A stretch of 64,000 nt of DNA. Origin: Ursus arctos. Its lineage: Eukaryota; Chordata; Mammalia; Carnivora; Ursidae. The stretch is from positions 22,627,501 through 22,691,500 of the forward strand of contig NW_026622841.1 in assembly GCF_023065955.2 (NCBI RefSeq), written 5' to 3'. A program made the translations under genes and the position numbers. This document shows positions 34,304 through 45,230 of this stretch, piece after piece (the first letter of the stretch is position 1; the number at the start of each line of letters is the position of its first letter). Under the pieces are notes generated by a model. That model searched no databases, had not been told where the DNA came from, and was given only the letters and a program-made list of their open reading frames with translations.

Positions 34304-34338
34304 GGGAGAGGGGAGGGAGGGGAGGGGGGGAGGGGAGA
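34304..34338 (+). promoter_or_regulatory. G-quadruplex-prone tract
   Basis: Six G-runs of three or more (34304-34306, 34310-34313, 34315-34317, 34319-34322, 34324-34330, 34332-34335) are separated by one to three bases. The short loops make the non-template (+) strand a strong G4 candidate. Confidence 0.6.
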
Positions 34339-34379
34339 GGACGGAAGGAGAAGGCTTCGGGGACTGGCTTGTCCCGGTC

Positions 34380-34512
34380 ACCCAATCAGAGAGCTCTGGG
34401 GAGGAGCGGGGCGGGGCCCGAGAAGAAGGTGGGGGGGTGGGGCTAGGGAAAGGAATTAGAAGGCTGCGGGGAGGAGAGGGCGGGCTCCCAGAGATTAAAA
34501 GCAGCCAATCAG
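34380..34512 (+). promoter_or_regulatory. MEX3C: MEX3C core promoter: two CCAAT boxes and a GC box
   Basis: Two identical CCAATCAGAG motifs start at 34382 and 34505, with an Sp1-type GGGGCGGGG at 34408-34416 between them. ATTAAAAG at 34494-34501 is only a weak TATA-like element. With CCAAT boxes usually 60-100 bases upstream of initiation, I expect transcription to start at about 34560-34610, but no initiation site can be read from sequence. Confidence 0.6.
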
Positions 34513-34585
34513 AGCCCGCCGGCTTCATTCGGAGAGCGGCGTGGGGCGTCGCCGCCGCCGCGCGCGCCGGGGGCTGGTTAAGGCC

Positions 34586-34606
34586 ATGAAACAAAAGAAA
34601 CCCTGA
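34586..34606 (+). promoter_or_regulatory. MEX3C: Upstream ORF 1 in the MEX3C leader
   Basis: ATG in the context GGCCATGA, then six codons (MKQKKP) and TGA. It has a purine at -3. It would be translated only if transcription begins upstream of 34586, which is not certain. Its likely role would be to lower translation of the main frame. Confidence 0.4.
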
Positions 34607-34818
34607 GAGGGGAGCCGCTGCCACCTCCAGCAGCCCGCCCCGCTGCCGTCCCCACCCACCCACCTAGTTACCTACCTCTGCCTCCTTCCTCTGCCCCTCC
34701 ACCCCGCCCTCTCCAGTCTCCGGGCGGCCCTGGCGCTCCGCGGCCCGGGTCGCCAGCCCCGCAGCCTCCCCAGAGGAAAGGTGTTTGCGCGCTGAACAGG
34801 GCCCGAGCCCTGTCCGCC

Positions 34819-34845
34819 ATGGGGCTCGCCGTCCGCCGCGCCTGA
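34819..34845 (+). promoter_or_regulatory. MEX3C: Upstream ORF 2 in the MEX3C leader, strong Kozak
   Basis: ATG in the near-ideal context CCGCCATGG, eight codons (MGLAVRRA) and TGA at 34843-34845. The stop lies 42 bases before the main ATG and in the same frame. Its context is better than that of the main start (GCGATGC), so scanning ribosomes should often translate it and reinitiation would be needed. Confidence 0.6.
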
Positions 34846-34887
34846 CCCGGCCGCCGCCGCCGCCGCCATTGACAGCGCGCCGCCGCG

Positions 34888-35629
34888 ATGCCGAGCGGCA
34901 GCTCCGCGGCCCTGGCCCTGGCGGCGGCCCCGGCCCCCCTGCCGCAGCCGCCGCCACCGCCGCCGCTGCCGCCGCCCGCGGGCGGCCCGGAGCTGGAGGG
35001 GGACGGGCTCCTGCTGAGGGAGCGCCTGGCCGCGCTAGGCCTCGACGACCCCAGCCCGGCGGAGCCCGGTACCCCGGCGCTTCGGGCCGCGGCGGCGGCG
35101 GCTCAGGGCCAGGCCCGGCGGGCGGCGGGGCTGTCTCCGGAGGAGCGGGCTCCGCCCGGCCGGCCCGGGGCCCCGGAGGCGGCCGAGCTGGAGCTGGAGG
35201 AGGACGAGGAGGAGGAGGGGGAGGAAGCGGAGCTGGACGGAGACCTGCTGGAGGAGGAGGAGCTGGAGGAGGCAGAGGAGGAGGACCGGCCGTCGCTGCT
35301 GCTGCTGTCGCCACCCGCGGCCGCCGCCTCCCAGACCCAGCCGATCCCGGGCGGGTCCCTGGGGTCGGTGCTGCTGCCCGCCGCCAGCTTCGATGCCCGG
35401 GAGGCGGCCGCGGCGGCCGCGGCGGCGGGGGTGCTCTACGGAGGGGAAGATGCCCAGGGCATGATGGCGGCGATGCTATCCCACGCCTACGGCCCCGGCG
35501 GCTGCGGGGCGGCGGCGGCCGCCCTAAACGGGGAGCAGGCGGCCTTGCTCCGGAGGAAGAGCGTCAACACCACTGAGTGCGTCCCGGTTCCCAGCTCCGA
35601 GCATGTCGCCGAGATTGTCGGTCGCCAGG
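34888..35629 (+). CDS. MEX3C: MEX3C coding exon 1 (residues 1-247 and first base of codon 248)
   Basis: This exon encodes the N-terminal half of MEX3C, an RNA-binding E3 ubiquitin ligase that shuttles between nucleus and cytoplasm. In human cells it is reported to destabilise MHC class I (HLA-A) mRNA and to ubiquitinate RIG-I. The start [16 protein letters not shown] matches the human N-terminus as I remember it. Seen in order: a proline tract (about residues 19-30), a leucine-rich [14 protein letters not shown] segment (about 41-54), a Glu/Asp-rich stretch (about 100-134), an alanine run (about 172-182), then the beginning of KH1 from about residue 227 ([20 protein letters not shown]). The exon ends after the first base of Gly248, the last residue of the GRQG loop, at an ideal donor (CAGG/GTGAGTG). 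ATG 34888 has G at -3. The reading frame stays open past the donor to 35859. Confidence 0.97.
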
Positions 35630-35719
35630 GTGAGTGCGGCAGGGAGGAGGGGAGTCCAGCTGGGCTTGGCCCCCCGGGTGTGTGTGGGGGGGGGAGAGAC
35701 CAAAGAAAAGAGCTCCGAG

Positions 35720-38206
35720 CAGCAACATTGAACCCGGCGAGTCCCCCAAGTCCATCGCGAAGGGTTGTGCGAGAAACCGTGGTAGATGAGATGAGAAGAT
35801 GGGTCACCTTGCGAAAATCCACGGTATTCCGCTGGGTTTTGCATGGTAAAAGGTGTTAAGTTTCTCGAGCCACCCAATCCGGTGGTGTTCACTTTACTCG
35901 GGCTGTATTCGTGGAACAGTAGGCTGGCGTGGCACCAGAAACCTCAGTGAGGTGGTAAAAGGTCGGGTCGGTTGTGGATTCCGTGTTGTGCACGGAAAGC
36001 TGCGAGATTGCAAGTTTGCGCAGCCGACTGTCTTATAAAAGGCACTCAGCTTACCTTACAGCAGCTTGTTCAGTTGAAGAAATTGACAGAAATGGAGGCT
36101 TTGTATAAAGAGCTCATTCCAGAGGGAAGGGAATGTTCAAGTGGTGGGTAACACCATCACCCCCCTCCACCCCTCCGCTATTCAGAAACTTAGCTTTTGA
36201 AGAGCAGCCTAACTCTCTGTTGATTTTTTTGTATTCTCTTCTGATACATTTTAACTCTCGAAAAGGCACATTGGCTATCTTTTAGAACACTCTAGTGTAC
36301 ACGATGAAGAAAAAAATGGACAGTAAGGTAAATGAGTTAAGGAACTTTATGCGTTTATACAGTTTTCACTAAATTCTCTTCACTTGCCAGCACACCAGCA
36401 CTGCAGACAGACTCCTCCCACATTGTTCAGACAAAGGACCTATGTCTCAGATTCCAGGAGTAGATTTGTGAAGGTGGGGGAAGGGGATGCCCAGAGTACC
36501 TCAGTATCCGACATTTTTAGGGAAGGTCCTCTGCTCTTTAGCATAGCTTTCCCCTCCTGTACTAAGGGAGTAAATATTACCCCCAGCTGCCTTGTTATAA
36601 TGTAGCTTAGCCCGGTTGATGCATGTCTCTTTACTGTTAGGTTGAGAGCATTGTTGGGGTCAAATAAAGAGAAATAATGGCGCTGCTGCTTAAATGATCT
36701 CATCTTTCCCAAGTGGTCTAAAGTACACATAAATAAGAGGTCTGTGGAAATGGTGGTTTCAAATATCAGAGTTGGCTCATTTCTTACCTCTCGGATTTTA
36801 ATAAGAAAAACCCGACTGAAATCTGGTTAAAGGAGATAGCTTATTTCAGACTGCCTGATGACTGGTACTTTAAAGGCACAGTTCAAAGCTGGTACCGTTC
36901 AACTGAGAGTTTATTCCTATAGTTTAGTAAATAAGATTCAGATGCCTTGTTTTTTGTTTGTTTTATTGGTGGGGGGGTTGGGGGGTTTTGTTTTGCAATA
37001 CTTAACGATACCAATCCAGGAGAGCACTGTTTCACCTTACATAGGATGAAATTGTAATATCTGAATTTATAAATCCAGAATGAGTTGGCCATTCCATTAA
37101 GAATATCAGGGAATTGCTGTGTTTCAAGCTTCTATTTTGCCAGGTGTTGAGTTTATGGCAGTTGGAAATGTGAGCTTGATTGAGACAAACTTGGTGCCCT
37201 TAAGAAACTAACAGTCTAATCAACAGTGGAATGGCACTAAACGAATGTGTCCTTAATGGCACTCTCCATAGTGTGTGACAAACAGTCATACATGTGAGAA
37301 CATCAACCCTGGAGGGACTTGGAGAATGGGTAGGACTTAAATGGAGATGAAGAATGACTGAGGAACAATGTGAGGAAAGGTGTGGAGGAATAATCTCTAG
37401 GTATTATTAGAAAGTTGGGGGGGTTGTTTTTTGTTTTGTTTGTTTTGTTTTATTTGATACTTGGGGGCTTTAAAAGGGTGTGGTGAAAGGGGCTAGGAAG
37501 GTGTGCATTCAGACAGAGTATGAGAAACCCTTAATGCTGTACTAGGATGGCACTTCCTCAGCACAAGTTGCTTCAGTGTGCTTATGGTGCCAGTTTTATG
37601 GTAACAAAAGAAAAGAACATTTACTTGCCAGTTTGAATGAGGGACAAGATAATGAAATCTTTTGTATGTTTAGTTTAATACAAACTTTTGTCCTTATCTG
37701 TATTGTGCCCTTTAAAGCACAAAAAAAAAAAAAAAAAAAAATGGTCCCTAATTGCACAAACTGTTGTCTTTATACAAATCCATTATTTAAAAGTAAAATG
37801 AATTCATTCAGAGTTTTTATTTTGTACCATCTATTAAAATAATTAAACATTTTATAACTTATTTAATAGCAAATGAGATTAAGTCTTTAGTTTTTCTGTG
37901 CTTATTGGGCTGTGTTTATTGGTTAATAAGGAAATGTGGTTCTATTTATGTCTTAGGACATGGAGACGAATTGCTGACTATTCCTCTTACGCTTAATATT
38001 TCCCAGAGTTGACAGTACTGTTAAAAGTATGTCATCATCCTCTATCTTCTCTTAAGAGCAGAGAGTCTTGCCCCCCTTTTCCTGCCTCCAGTGGATCATT
38101 GACCCCTTTGCTACCTCCACCCCCCAGCAGCACCATAATAAAACCTGTGAAGTGTTTTCCCACTCCTTTGGAGGACAAAACAACTTATAATGTTTGGATC
38201 CTTTTA
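35720..38206. other. Intron 1, 5' unique part
   Basis: It is largely free of recognisable repeats, apart from an A21 run (37721-37741) and T/G-rich simple tracts (36949-36993, 37420-37450). No exon or RNA gene is recognised. Confidence 0.5.
37721..37741. repeat. A21 homopolymer
   Basis: Twenty-one adenines with no upstream SINE or LINE body, so probably expansion of a simple tract. Confidence 0.9.
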
Positions 38207-38411
38207 TTTTTTGTTTTTAAAGATTGTATTTATTTATTTATTTGAGAGAGAGAAAGAGTGCGCAAGAGTGGGGAGGGGTGGAAGGGGAGGGAGGAAGAAT
38301 CTGATGCAGACACCACACTGAGAGTGGAGCCAGATGCAGGGCTGGATCCCTATGACCGCAAGACAATGACCTGAGTCCGATGCTTAACCTACTGAGCCAC
38401 CCAGGCACCCC
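38207..38411 (-). mobile_element. Can-SINE, older, antisense, in intron 1
   Basis: It has a T-rich tail with (TTTA)n, a GA-rich block, a body with 'gaccgcaagacaatgacctg', and the head 'ctactgagccacccaggcac'. A loose duplication GGATCCTTTTA/GCATCCTTTAA flanks it. It is more diverged than the copy at 31411. Confidence 0.9.
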
Positions 38412-39834
38412 TGCATCCTTTAAAAGTGTGATAATTTGTCTTTTCTCTAAGTAAATAAACAGGGCTAATCAATTTATTTGTTTGCTTTGGATGAACTAAA
38501 TTTTCATTCTAAAGAATTATCCATTCTTGCCATTTTATTCATTACCTGGAGTCATAATTTTCTGTTTGCCATCTCTTAATTGGTTTTGGAAATAATTATG
38601 ACACAGATGGAGACATTTCTGACTTCAGCTCTGAAGCAAAGGGTAGGACAAATGGAATTCTGAGTCATATAGACTAGAACTCATATAAATGGCCTCTGGT
38701 TCCAGTATCTTTAAAAAAAAGCCAAACAACTGCTTTCGATAGTGATGAAAGTTGGCAGTGTTGACCTCATATTTGTACTCCCCAGTAGCATATGGTCATT
38801 GCAAATGTTAAATTGGCCCCTTCTTTTAAGCTTTGCATCTCATATTGAAACCAACCATACTGTAAAATAAAGCTAGGAACTAAAAGAGGCTTTTTGTATA
38901 ATCAAACAAGTTTTAGAATATGGACATTGGGGGTAAACCTGACAGCAGACTTGAGACTTAACTTTTGTTAAATGTACTACCTGCAGGACACATTCACAGT
39001 GGTTAACTGGAGGTTTAATTTAAGGCAATGGACTTTGTTCTACTCTGTACAGTCATTAATATCCAGTTAGACTAAAAGGCAAACTAAAGTAGAACTCTAT
39101 ACCCATTCTTAACTACATTATAAGTAAATGTTGAATGTCACAAATTCCGTTGTTTTAAAAACTTTTGTAACTCAAGGTTTTATGTTACTGTTTAAGCTTA
39201 ATGTGGGTCTTCACCTATTTTCATTAGTGACTTTATATGTGTGTTCTCTAGTCTCATAGTCTGGAAAAGTCATCTCCAGCTTTTTTTTGATTGTATGCCT
39301 TGTCAAAAAAATTAAGCTTGTACTCCCAATGTCTGAATATTTATGTATGAATGATATGTGTACACTATAAAACATGTAAAAAATTTAAAGAATGGGGTAA
39401 AAATGGAAATTGGAGTTCTAATTTTTTTTCCTGCACTCCAGCGGAGTTTCTTGTACCCTACTTTGGCTATCACTGAGCTAGACCCCTTTGGAAATTGTTT
39501 TCTTCTTTATTGAGATACTCTGTCTCGATTGATTCCCAGTGGTTGTGTATGTGGTCGCTTTTTAAATGATGAATATGTTACAGTGTTTCACGTTGTCATA
39601 AATGCATCTTTGTGACATTTTCCCCCAGTTTTCTTAGGGTAGAACCGCTCTTCAAGTTTTAACACAACTGAAATAAGGTGTATGCTTATTTGTGTATGTT
39701 TGTCCAGGAGAAAAAGAGAAGCTTTGGTCTAGCCATACATAAATTCCCTATTCAAGAAGAAATGAGGACATTCGATGAGGACAAACTGTTTTAGAAGAAT
39801 GCTAAAATACAATGTCTTTTTCTTTTATGTAGCA

Positions 39835-39980
39835 GGGGGGATTATTGGCCTTCTCTTTGCCAGATACTACAATCCTGCTAGGCCATTATCCCCATTTTAC
39901 AGATGTAGAAACTGAAGGTCCAAAAGATAACCCTCTTCAAAAAATGGAACTTGGGTTCAGACCAGTTTGACATCAAAGAT
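39835..39980 (-). mobile_element. MIR SINE, antisense
   Basis: 'tatccccattttacagatgt' then 'agaaactgaaggtcca' is the reversed MIR core. Confidence 0.65.
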
Positions 39981-40804
39981 TTAAGTTGCTGCCTCTATAT
40001 TCACACATCCTGCTCGGGAAGGTTAATGATATTTGGGTTAATTTCTGCCCTAATCATGAGCTTTGGAATACTGCATTTCTAGTATGGATAACTTAATATC
40101 GTCACTATCCAAATTAATTTATTTAATAAAATTTTGATGTCTCTGCTACCCAGAAGGTACAGTTATCATTCTAATATTCTCATTCTTCTATGTCTAACTA
40201 AAAATTCTCTGTCATTTATAGTTCAGAAAGTTAATTTGTGTTATATACATGCTAGCTTTAAAAAGCAAATATTGTAACTTCTAGGCTTTAAAATTTAAAT
40301 TTAGTTGATAATAGTTTGTATTAGCTCTGGGACCCTTGGGAAAGGTTCAATGATTATTGTTTTGCAAATGGGTGGGGAATCTACTGCCTGTTCTTCCTGC
40401 CTTATTCAGCTAACGAACCATTTTGATTCACGAGGAGGAAATGGAAAATAAAGTGGTAATATAAGGGTGTATTTTCTACCCCCTGGTTACCAGCAATCTA
40501 AAAATGATCCAGGGTGTCAAGTATTTGAAAAGTGTTACTGTTAGAGATTTCTCTTTAGAAACTTTTCAACAAAGTTTATGAGTTGGAATTCTAGGTAGCT
40601 CTTCTTACAGCTTAAGTTTTCAAGGAAAGGTAGCATTTAGTTACAAGATTGTGCTCAGTATTTTGTGGATTTGGTTTTGAATGAATTTGATATTTGTACA
40701 TATTGAAGGAGTTAATACTTTTGTCTTAAACTGAATACAAAAATGTTTCAGAATGTATGTTTTAGTATAAAAACTATCCCAGATTCCCTTAACGGTCTCT
40801 GCTC

Positions 40805-40980
40805 AACTCTGGTATATTGGAAAGAATCAGCAATCAGAAATGAAAATTTCTAAATTTGATTACTCTGTGCCAGTAACTCACTTTGTGATCTTGGACAAGT
40901 CACTTAAACTCCCTAGGCTTTAGATACCTCCTCAGCGGATGTAATCTTATTGGATGTAATCATATCTATAATACCTCTAG
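40805..40980 (+). mobile_element. MIR SINE
   Basis: 'tctgtgccagtaactcactt' and 'gatcttggacaagtcactta' (40887-40906) are in MIR order. Confidence 0.65.
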
Positions 40981-41189
40981 ACACTGAATGATACAAAAAT
41001 AAATTGAAACACATGAAACTTGTGATAAGCACACATTTTTGTTAAGTTAAATCTGAAATTAAGTTGAACCACTCTTTCATTTACCTTTCCTGGCTTTAGC
41101 AGTTTCACACGTTATAGTCTTCTCATGTGAAAGAACTAGACTCAACTGATGTCTGAATGCCTGTTGTTTACATGGCACTTCTGTCCAGA

Positions 41190-41555
41190 TAGGTTTAAAT
41201 TATGTTGTGATAACAAAGCCCAACATCTCAATATTAAAACAATAAAGGTTTATTATTCACAGGGGCTCTGCTCATTTCAGTCATTCAAGGACACAGGCCA
41301 ATTCAACGGCCACCATCTCAAGTGTTGGCTGGTCTTCCCATGTGCCTGCAGGATAAGAGACAATGGAATAGGACATGCTGGTCTTTAAATGTTAAATCCG
41401 GAAATAATAATTATATCTGCTCATATTTCATTAATCAGAGCAAGTCATCTGACCACACCTACCTTCAAGTAGGTGAGAAAGTCCATTACAACCGTGTGCC
41501 CACAGAAGAGAGCCAGAATATTAGTGCCCATGATGACTACCACGGTATTATTTTA
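41190..41555. mobile_element. Old dispersed repeat, class uncertain
   Basis: 'ttgtgataacaaagcccaac', 'aacaataaaggtttattatt' and a terminal 'catgatgactaccacggtat' recall a known mammalian LTR or DNA repeat read in reverse. Class not named. Two 78-79-codon frames here are artefacts. Confidence 0.4.
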
Positions 41556-42454
41556 TGATCAAAGGGATTATTACAGAATCTTTAATTTATGCCATGTAGA
41601 ATTTGTAATTTAAAGTCGAACTCCCAAGTGAAAAAAATAGGTAATAATGTTCATAAGATACTAAATAGGTAAGTGTATTTTCAGTGAAAATCCTCCTTTA
41701 GAAAACTCCAAATAAATTAAGGAAAATCTATTTCAAAGCCCCATTGATCTTCAGATGATTGCAAAGTGATAGGTTTTTTTATTATTATTAAACTGCATCT
41801 TAATGCCTCCCAGATGGCTTATATACCATAATTTGTGGGTTTACTTTTAATTTTTTTCCCCCATGCTACCATTAGGTATCATATGGACATTTCTAAAGAT
41901 TAAATCTGATATTTAAACTTTTAAAATAATTTTCCAATTGTGTTACCAAGCCCAACTACACTTAATTAAATGTATGTACAGCCTAATGCCGTTGGGTTAG
42001 ATCGAATCTTTATCCCAACTGAATTTGAAAATTTTAATGGCACTGCGTAACATTAGAACCTCTTTGATGCCAGTGTTTGGGATTTAAGAACAATTCATGT
42101 GGGCATGGTTTGTTTTCTTTGTCCAGTAAGCAAAAACTGCAATTCATTGTATGCAGGGAAGCCTGATTTAACTATAGTTAAAGTTGTATCATGGAATAAT
42201 AAGACTAGGACTTGAAATGGTAAAGACATTTCTTCAGCGAAAACTGCAGGTGTAGTTGAAGATTAGCATGAAGTAGTTGGTCTTTTGAACATGGTTGGAA
42301 GAGAGTGGGGAGGGAATAGTTCCAAACAACTAAAAAACTTCCCAAATGGGTTACTATTGTAAAAGTATTTGCATTTTGGGCTAACCTTTTTATTACTGTT
42401 CCTCCTTCTATACCATTCATCTTCCCTTTGACTTCTACCTTTCCATCAGTACTA

Positions 42455-42585
42455 TTTTAGTATACTGTAGGAAAGGACATTGGAACTTGGAGTTAGAAAA
42501 CTTGTTAGAGACTTGGTTTCACTTGTTGCCTGTGACCTTGAACAAATCACTTAACTTTGCGGAGTCTCTATTCTTGTGGGGAAAA
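42455..42585 (+). mobile_element. MIR SINE
   Basis: 'gcctgtgaccttgaacaaat' and 'cacttaactttgcggagtct' (42549-42568) follow the MIR consensus. Confidence 0.65.
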
Positions 42586-43134
42586 AACGTGTTCCATCTA
42601 CTTGTTCTTCCTGGCCCCTTCTCACACCCCATTTGTTGTGGGGGTCAAGTTTGAGAAGATGTCATTAGTACAAATTCATGGCACAACTGAAAGTGTAGAG
42701 ATAATAAATTATATATGGGGTAGGATAAAGTTTATAAATTTTTTTACTGCTAGATTCGTACTCTGAGCAAATGCTAGTTGAAAATAAAAATTGTCACTTC
42801 ATTACGTTTTCCCAGGGTGTACCACTGACAAAATTAGGCACAGTATCTTTTTTAAAGTTTACAAATGAATCTGATCTATTATATGGTACCCAAACAAAAG
42901 TAGTTCTGTAGTTTCTATTAACGTCCTCTGACAGGCATGAACCTAATTTTAAAATCCCCAGTTAGGAAGATTGTTTGACCTTTCATCTCTAATTTACACC
43001 CTCTTCTAGGTGTTTCAGTTTTAGTGAAAGGCCAAATATAAGCCTTTTGTTGTTGTTGTTAACTGTTTCAGTCCTCTTGTCTAAGTGAAAAAAGAGGGGG
43101 CATTTTAAATTTAGTTTAAGAATCAACTAGAAAA

Positions 43135-43265
43135 ATAAGGCAGGTTGAGAGAATGGTCTATTTAGGAGTCATCAGTTTATAATTTTGGGCAATTCTGGGC
43201 TTCAGTTTTCTTCATGTATAAAATGAGATTGAGCTAGATTATTTCTTATAACTTTTACATTCTGA
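43135..43265 (+). mobile_element. MIR-like fragment
   Basis: 'cttcagttttcttcatgtat' and 'aaaatgagattgagctagat' are the MIR 3' half. Confidence 0.5.
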
Positions 43266-43465
43266 TTTTTGTCCGGAAAGAATCCCTGAAATCATGCAAA
43301 ACTACACTGGGTTTCAAATTCCCAGTTAGACTGACTTCAACATATCTCCTCCAAGTTTTGTGAAGTTGATAATATTTTAACATGTTTTGTACAATCTAAA
43401 TAAAAGTTTTATCTTTAGGAGATAAATTCCTTAAGTGTTTTTCAACTTACTATAGAAAATTGATT

Positions 43466-43468
<3 letters not shown>

Positions 43469-43496
<28 letters not shown>
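43469..43496. repeat. T28 homopolymer
   Basis: Twenty-eight thymines without an attached SINE body; length is probably unreliable. Confidence 0.9.
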
Positions 43497-43504
43497 AGTG
43501 ATAA

Positions 43505-43690
43505 GCCTTCAAGTGTGTGAGACAGTTTATCTCATTTGATCCATTCTCAGTTCCACCATACAGATAACGAAACTGATCTATGCGGATATAAGTAACTTAC
43601 CCAGGGCCTCAAGGTAATAAAATTAAAGACTTAACACTCCTATCTCAGTAAGTGGTAGAACAAGCAGACAAAAGATCAGCAAGAATATAG
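43505..43690 (-). mobile_element. MIR SINE, antisense
   Basis: 'atctcatttgatccattctc', 'ataacgaaactgatctatgc' and 'gtaacttacccagggcctca' match a reversed MIR. Confidence 0.6.
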
Positions 43691-44509
43691 GTTTGAACAC
43701 CACCAACAGTATAAGAAAAGAAAAGAAGAGATCGATATCTGTACTTGAACATGTGTAGACATCAAATCCTTCTGGTGCTTGGAGTTGATACAAGTCAGTG
43801 AGGGCAAGCACTGAATCTTAGTCTTTGCATCCTTGATGTCAGTTAAAGTACCTGAAGCAAAGTAAATACTTGCTGTTTATTTTATTGAACTGGATTATTG
43901 GATTAGACTTGCCACTTTACTATTACTGTTCTAGTTTCCATATTGCAGTAATTGGGATTTTCTTCTCTGTTGCCTTTATCCCAAACCCTTTATGTAAGGA
44001 GCCAGTCAACGTGGGATTGACTTTGTTTTAAGGGCAGTAGACATGTACTTAAGGCATTAGATGTCACTGTGAATACTGATAACAACAAAACTAAAATCAC
44101 ATAAATGAAGCTATTTGAAGTGCTGTCAGTGATATCTATAATGAGACTATATTCTTCACAAAAAAATTTCAAAGGATTTTGACTAGGAGAGCTACAAGGA
44201 AACCTGAACCCTAGAAAGGAAAGCTATTACTTCTTTATTGTGCATTTATGAATAGTTTGCATTGCTAATCTAAACCGTTTATTTAAATGTTGAGTTAAGT
44301 TTGTGTATATAAGAAACACTCTCTTATTGGGATTTAGCTAATATTCATCAGTCTTTGAATATATAATACTGAAATTGAGTCCCTGTAAAGTTAAAGGAGC
44401 TTTTGAATAGTGTGTCCAGACTGTCCCATGAGGGGAAAAGGACCTCCCTCATTCTAACATATCATGGAACATGAAATAATGTGTTTCTTTAGTGCTTTTA
44501 GAGAAAAAT

Positions 44510-44660
44510 GGTATGGAGTAGTATAAAAGGAGTTTGGGGTTAAGACAACATGGGTTTGAGATCTGACATTCCAGCTGGGAGATATTTCCTGCCCTGCTTA
44601 AAACACTATTATGATGATTAAATGAGAATATATCTAGAAGAGTTTGGAAAACTGAGAAGT
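44510..44660 (+). mobile_element. MIR-like SINE
   Basis: 'gagtagtataaaaggagttt' through 'aacatgggtttgagatctga' and 'atgatgattaaatgagaata' follow MIR order. Confidence 0.5.
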
Positions 44661-44789
44661 GTGTGACAAATCTTTATTATTTGAAAGCTAAGGGTACTGG
44701 ATCATTTTACTCAGGAAATACTTGAAGAAGTGTTTTGGGGGTAGTTGGGTAGTCTGAAAGATTACACTTTACTGACATACCTACTTGAA

Positions 44790-44970
44790 TAATGGGCATA
44801 GTAATGAGCATTTTTAATACATGATTTAATTTAATCCTTGCAAAAACCAAGTGAGAGAAGTATCTTTAATCAGTCTCACCCATGAAGGAGAGATAAAGGT
44901 TTAGTGACCTGTTAAAGTTCACAAAGCAGGTTAGTGATGATCCAAAGTCTGTGTTCCCAACCATTACTCA
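44790..44970 (-). mobile_element. MIR SINE, antisense
   Basis: 'gatttaatttaatccttgca' (44823-44842), 'ggtttagtgacctgttaaag' and 'ttcacaaagcaggttagtga' are a reversed MIR. Confidence 0.7.
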
Positions 44971-45004
44971 ACCTACCTTTCCTTAAGGAGAGGGTAGAAT
45001 AGAT

Positions 45005-45038
45005 GTGTGTGTGTGTGTGGGAGAGAGAGAGAGAGAGA
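45005..45038. repeat. Compound (GT)n(GA)n microsatellite
   Basis: A GT run followed directly by a GA run. Confidence 0.93.
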
Positions 45039-45192
45039 AATATGGTAGTATCTGATTGTCCCAAGTGCTTTTAAGACCAAAAAAGAAGCAGTGACAGTAT
45101 TTCCTAGGACAAGAGGGACTTGGTAAAAAAATTTAAGCATTGGAAAGGACCTAGAGGTTGAATGACCTAACACTGAAATCAGAAGTAATTGG

Positions 45193-45230
45193 TTAGATTA
45201 GATTAGATTAGATTAGATTAGATAGATTAG
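45193..45230. repeat. (TTAGA)n pentanucleotide repeat
   Basis: About seven tandem TTAGA units, the last with an inserted TA. It is a pentamer, not the TTAGGG telomere unit. Confidence 0.95.

Larger units (their letters stand above)
34570..34887 (+). other. MEX3C: MEX3C 5' leader (start approximate)
   Basis: GC-rich leader with CCG/GCC repeats just before the start codon (34850-34866). It contains two short upstream ORFs. Its left edge is inferred from promoter spacing, not from a visible signal. Confidence 0.55.
33780..35720. promoter_or_regulatory. CpG island spanning MEX3C promoter and exon 1
   Basis: GC content and CpG frequency rise sharply at about 33780 and fall after about 35720, by eye rather than by count. 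The island covers the promoter, the 5' leader and all of coding exon 1. Such islands usually mark constitutively open promoters. Many long frames on both strands (for example 33639-34085 +, 34247-34663 - and 34664-35314 -) are composition artefacts. Confidence 0.85.

Noticed and set aside
34664..35314. 216-codon antisense ORF opposite the MEX3C leader and exon 1
   Set aside because: The translation is almost all Pro, Ala, Gly and Arg, the expected shadow of GC-rich coding DNA. It has no domain and no known antisense gene fits.
34785..35576. 263-codon + strand ORF overlapping MEX3C exon 1 in another frame
   Set aside because: It starts at a non-ATG codon, is Arg/Gly/Ala-rich and overlaps the recognised MEX3C frame. 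Composition explains it.
45193..45230. Interstitial telomere repeat
   Set aside because: The unit is the pentamer TTAGA, not TTAGGG.
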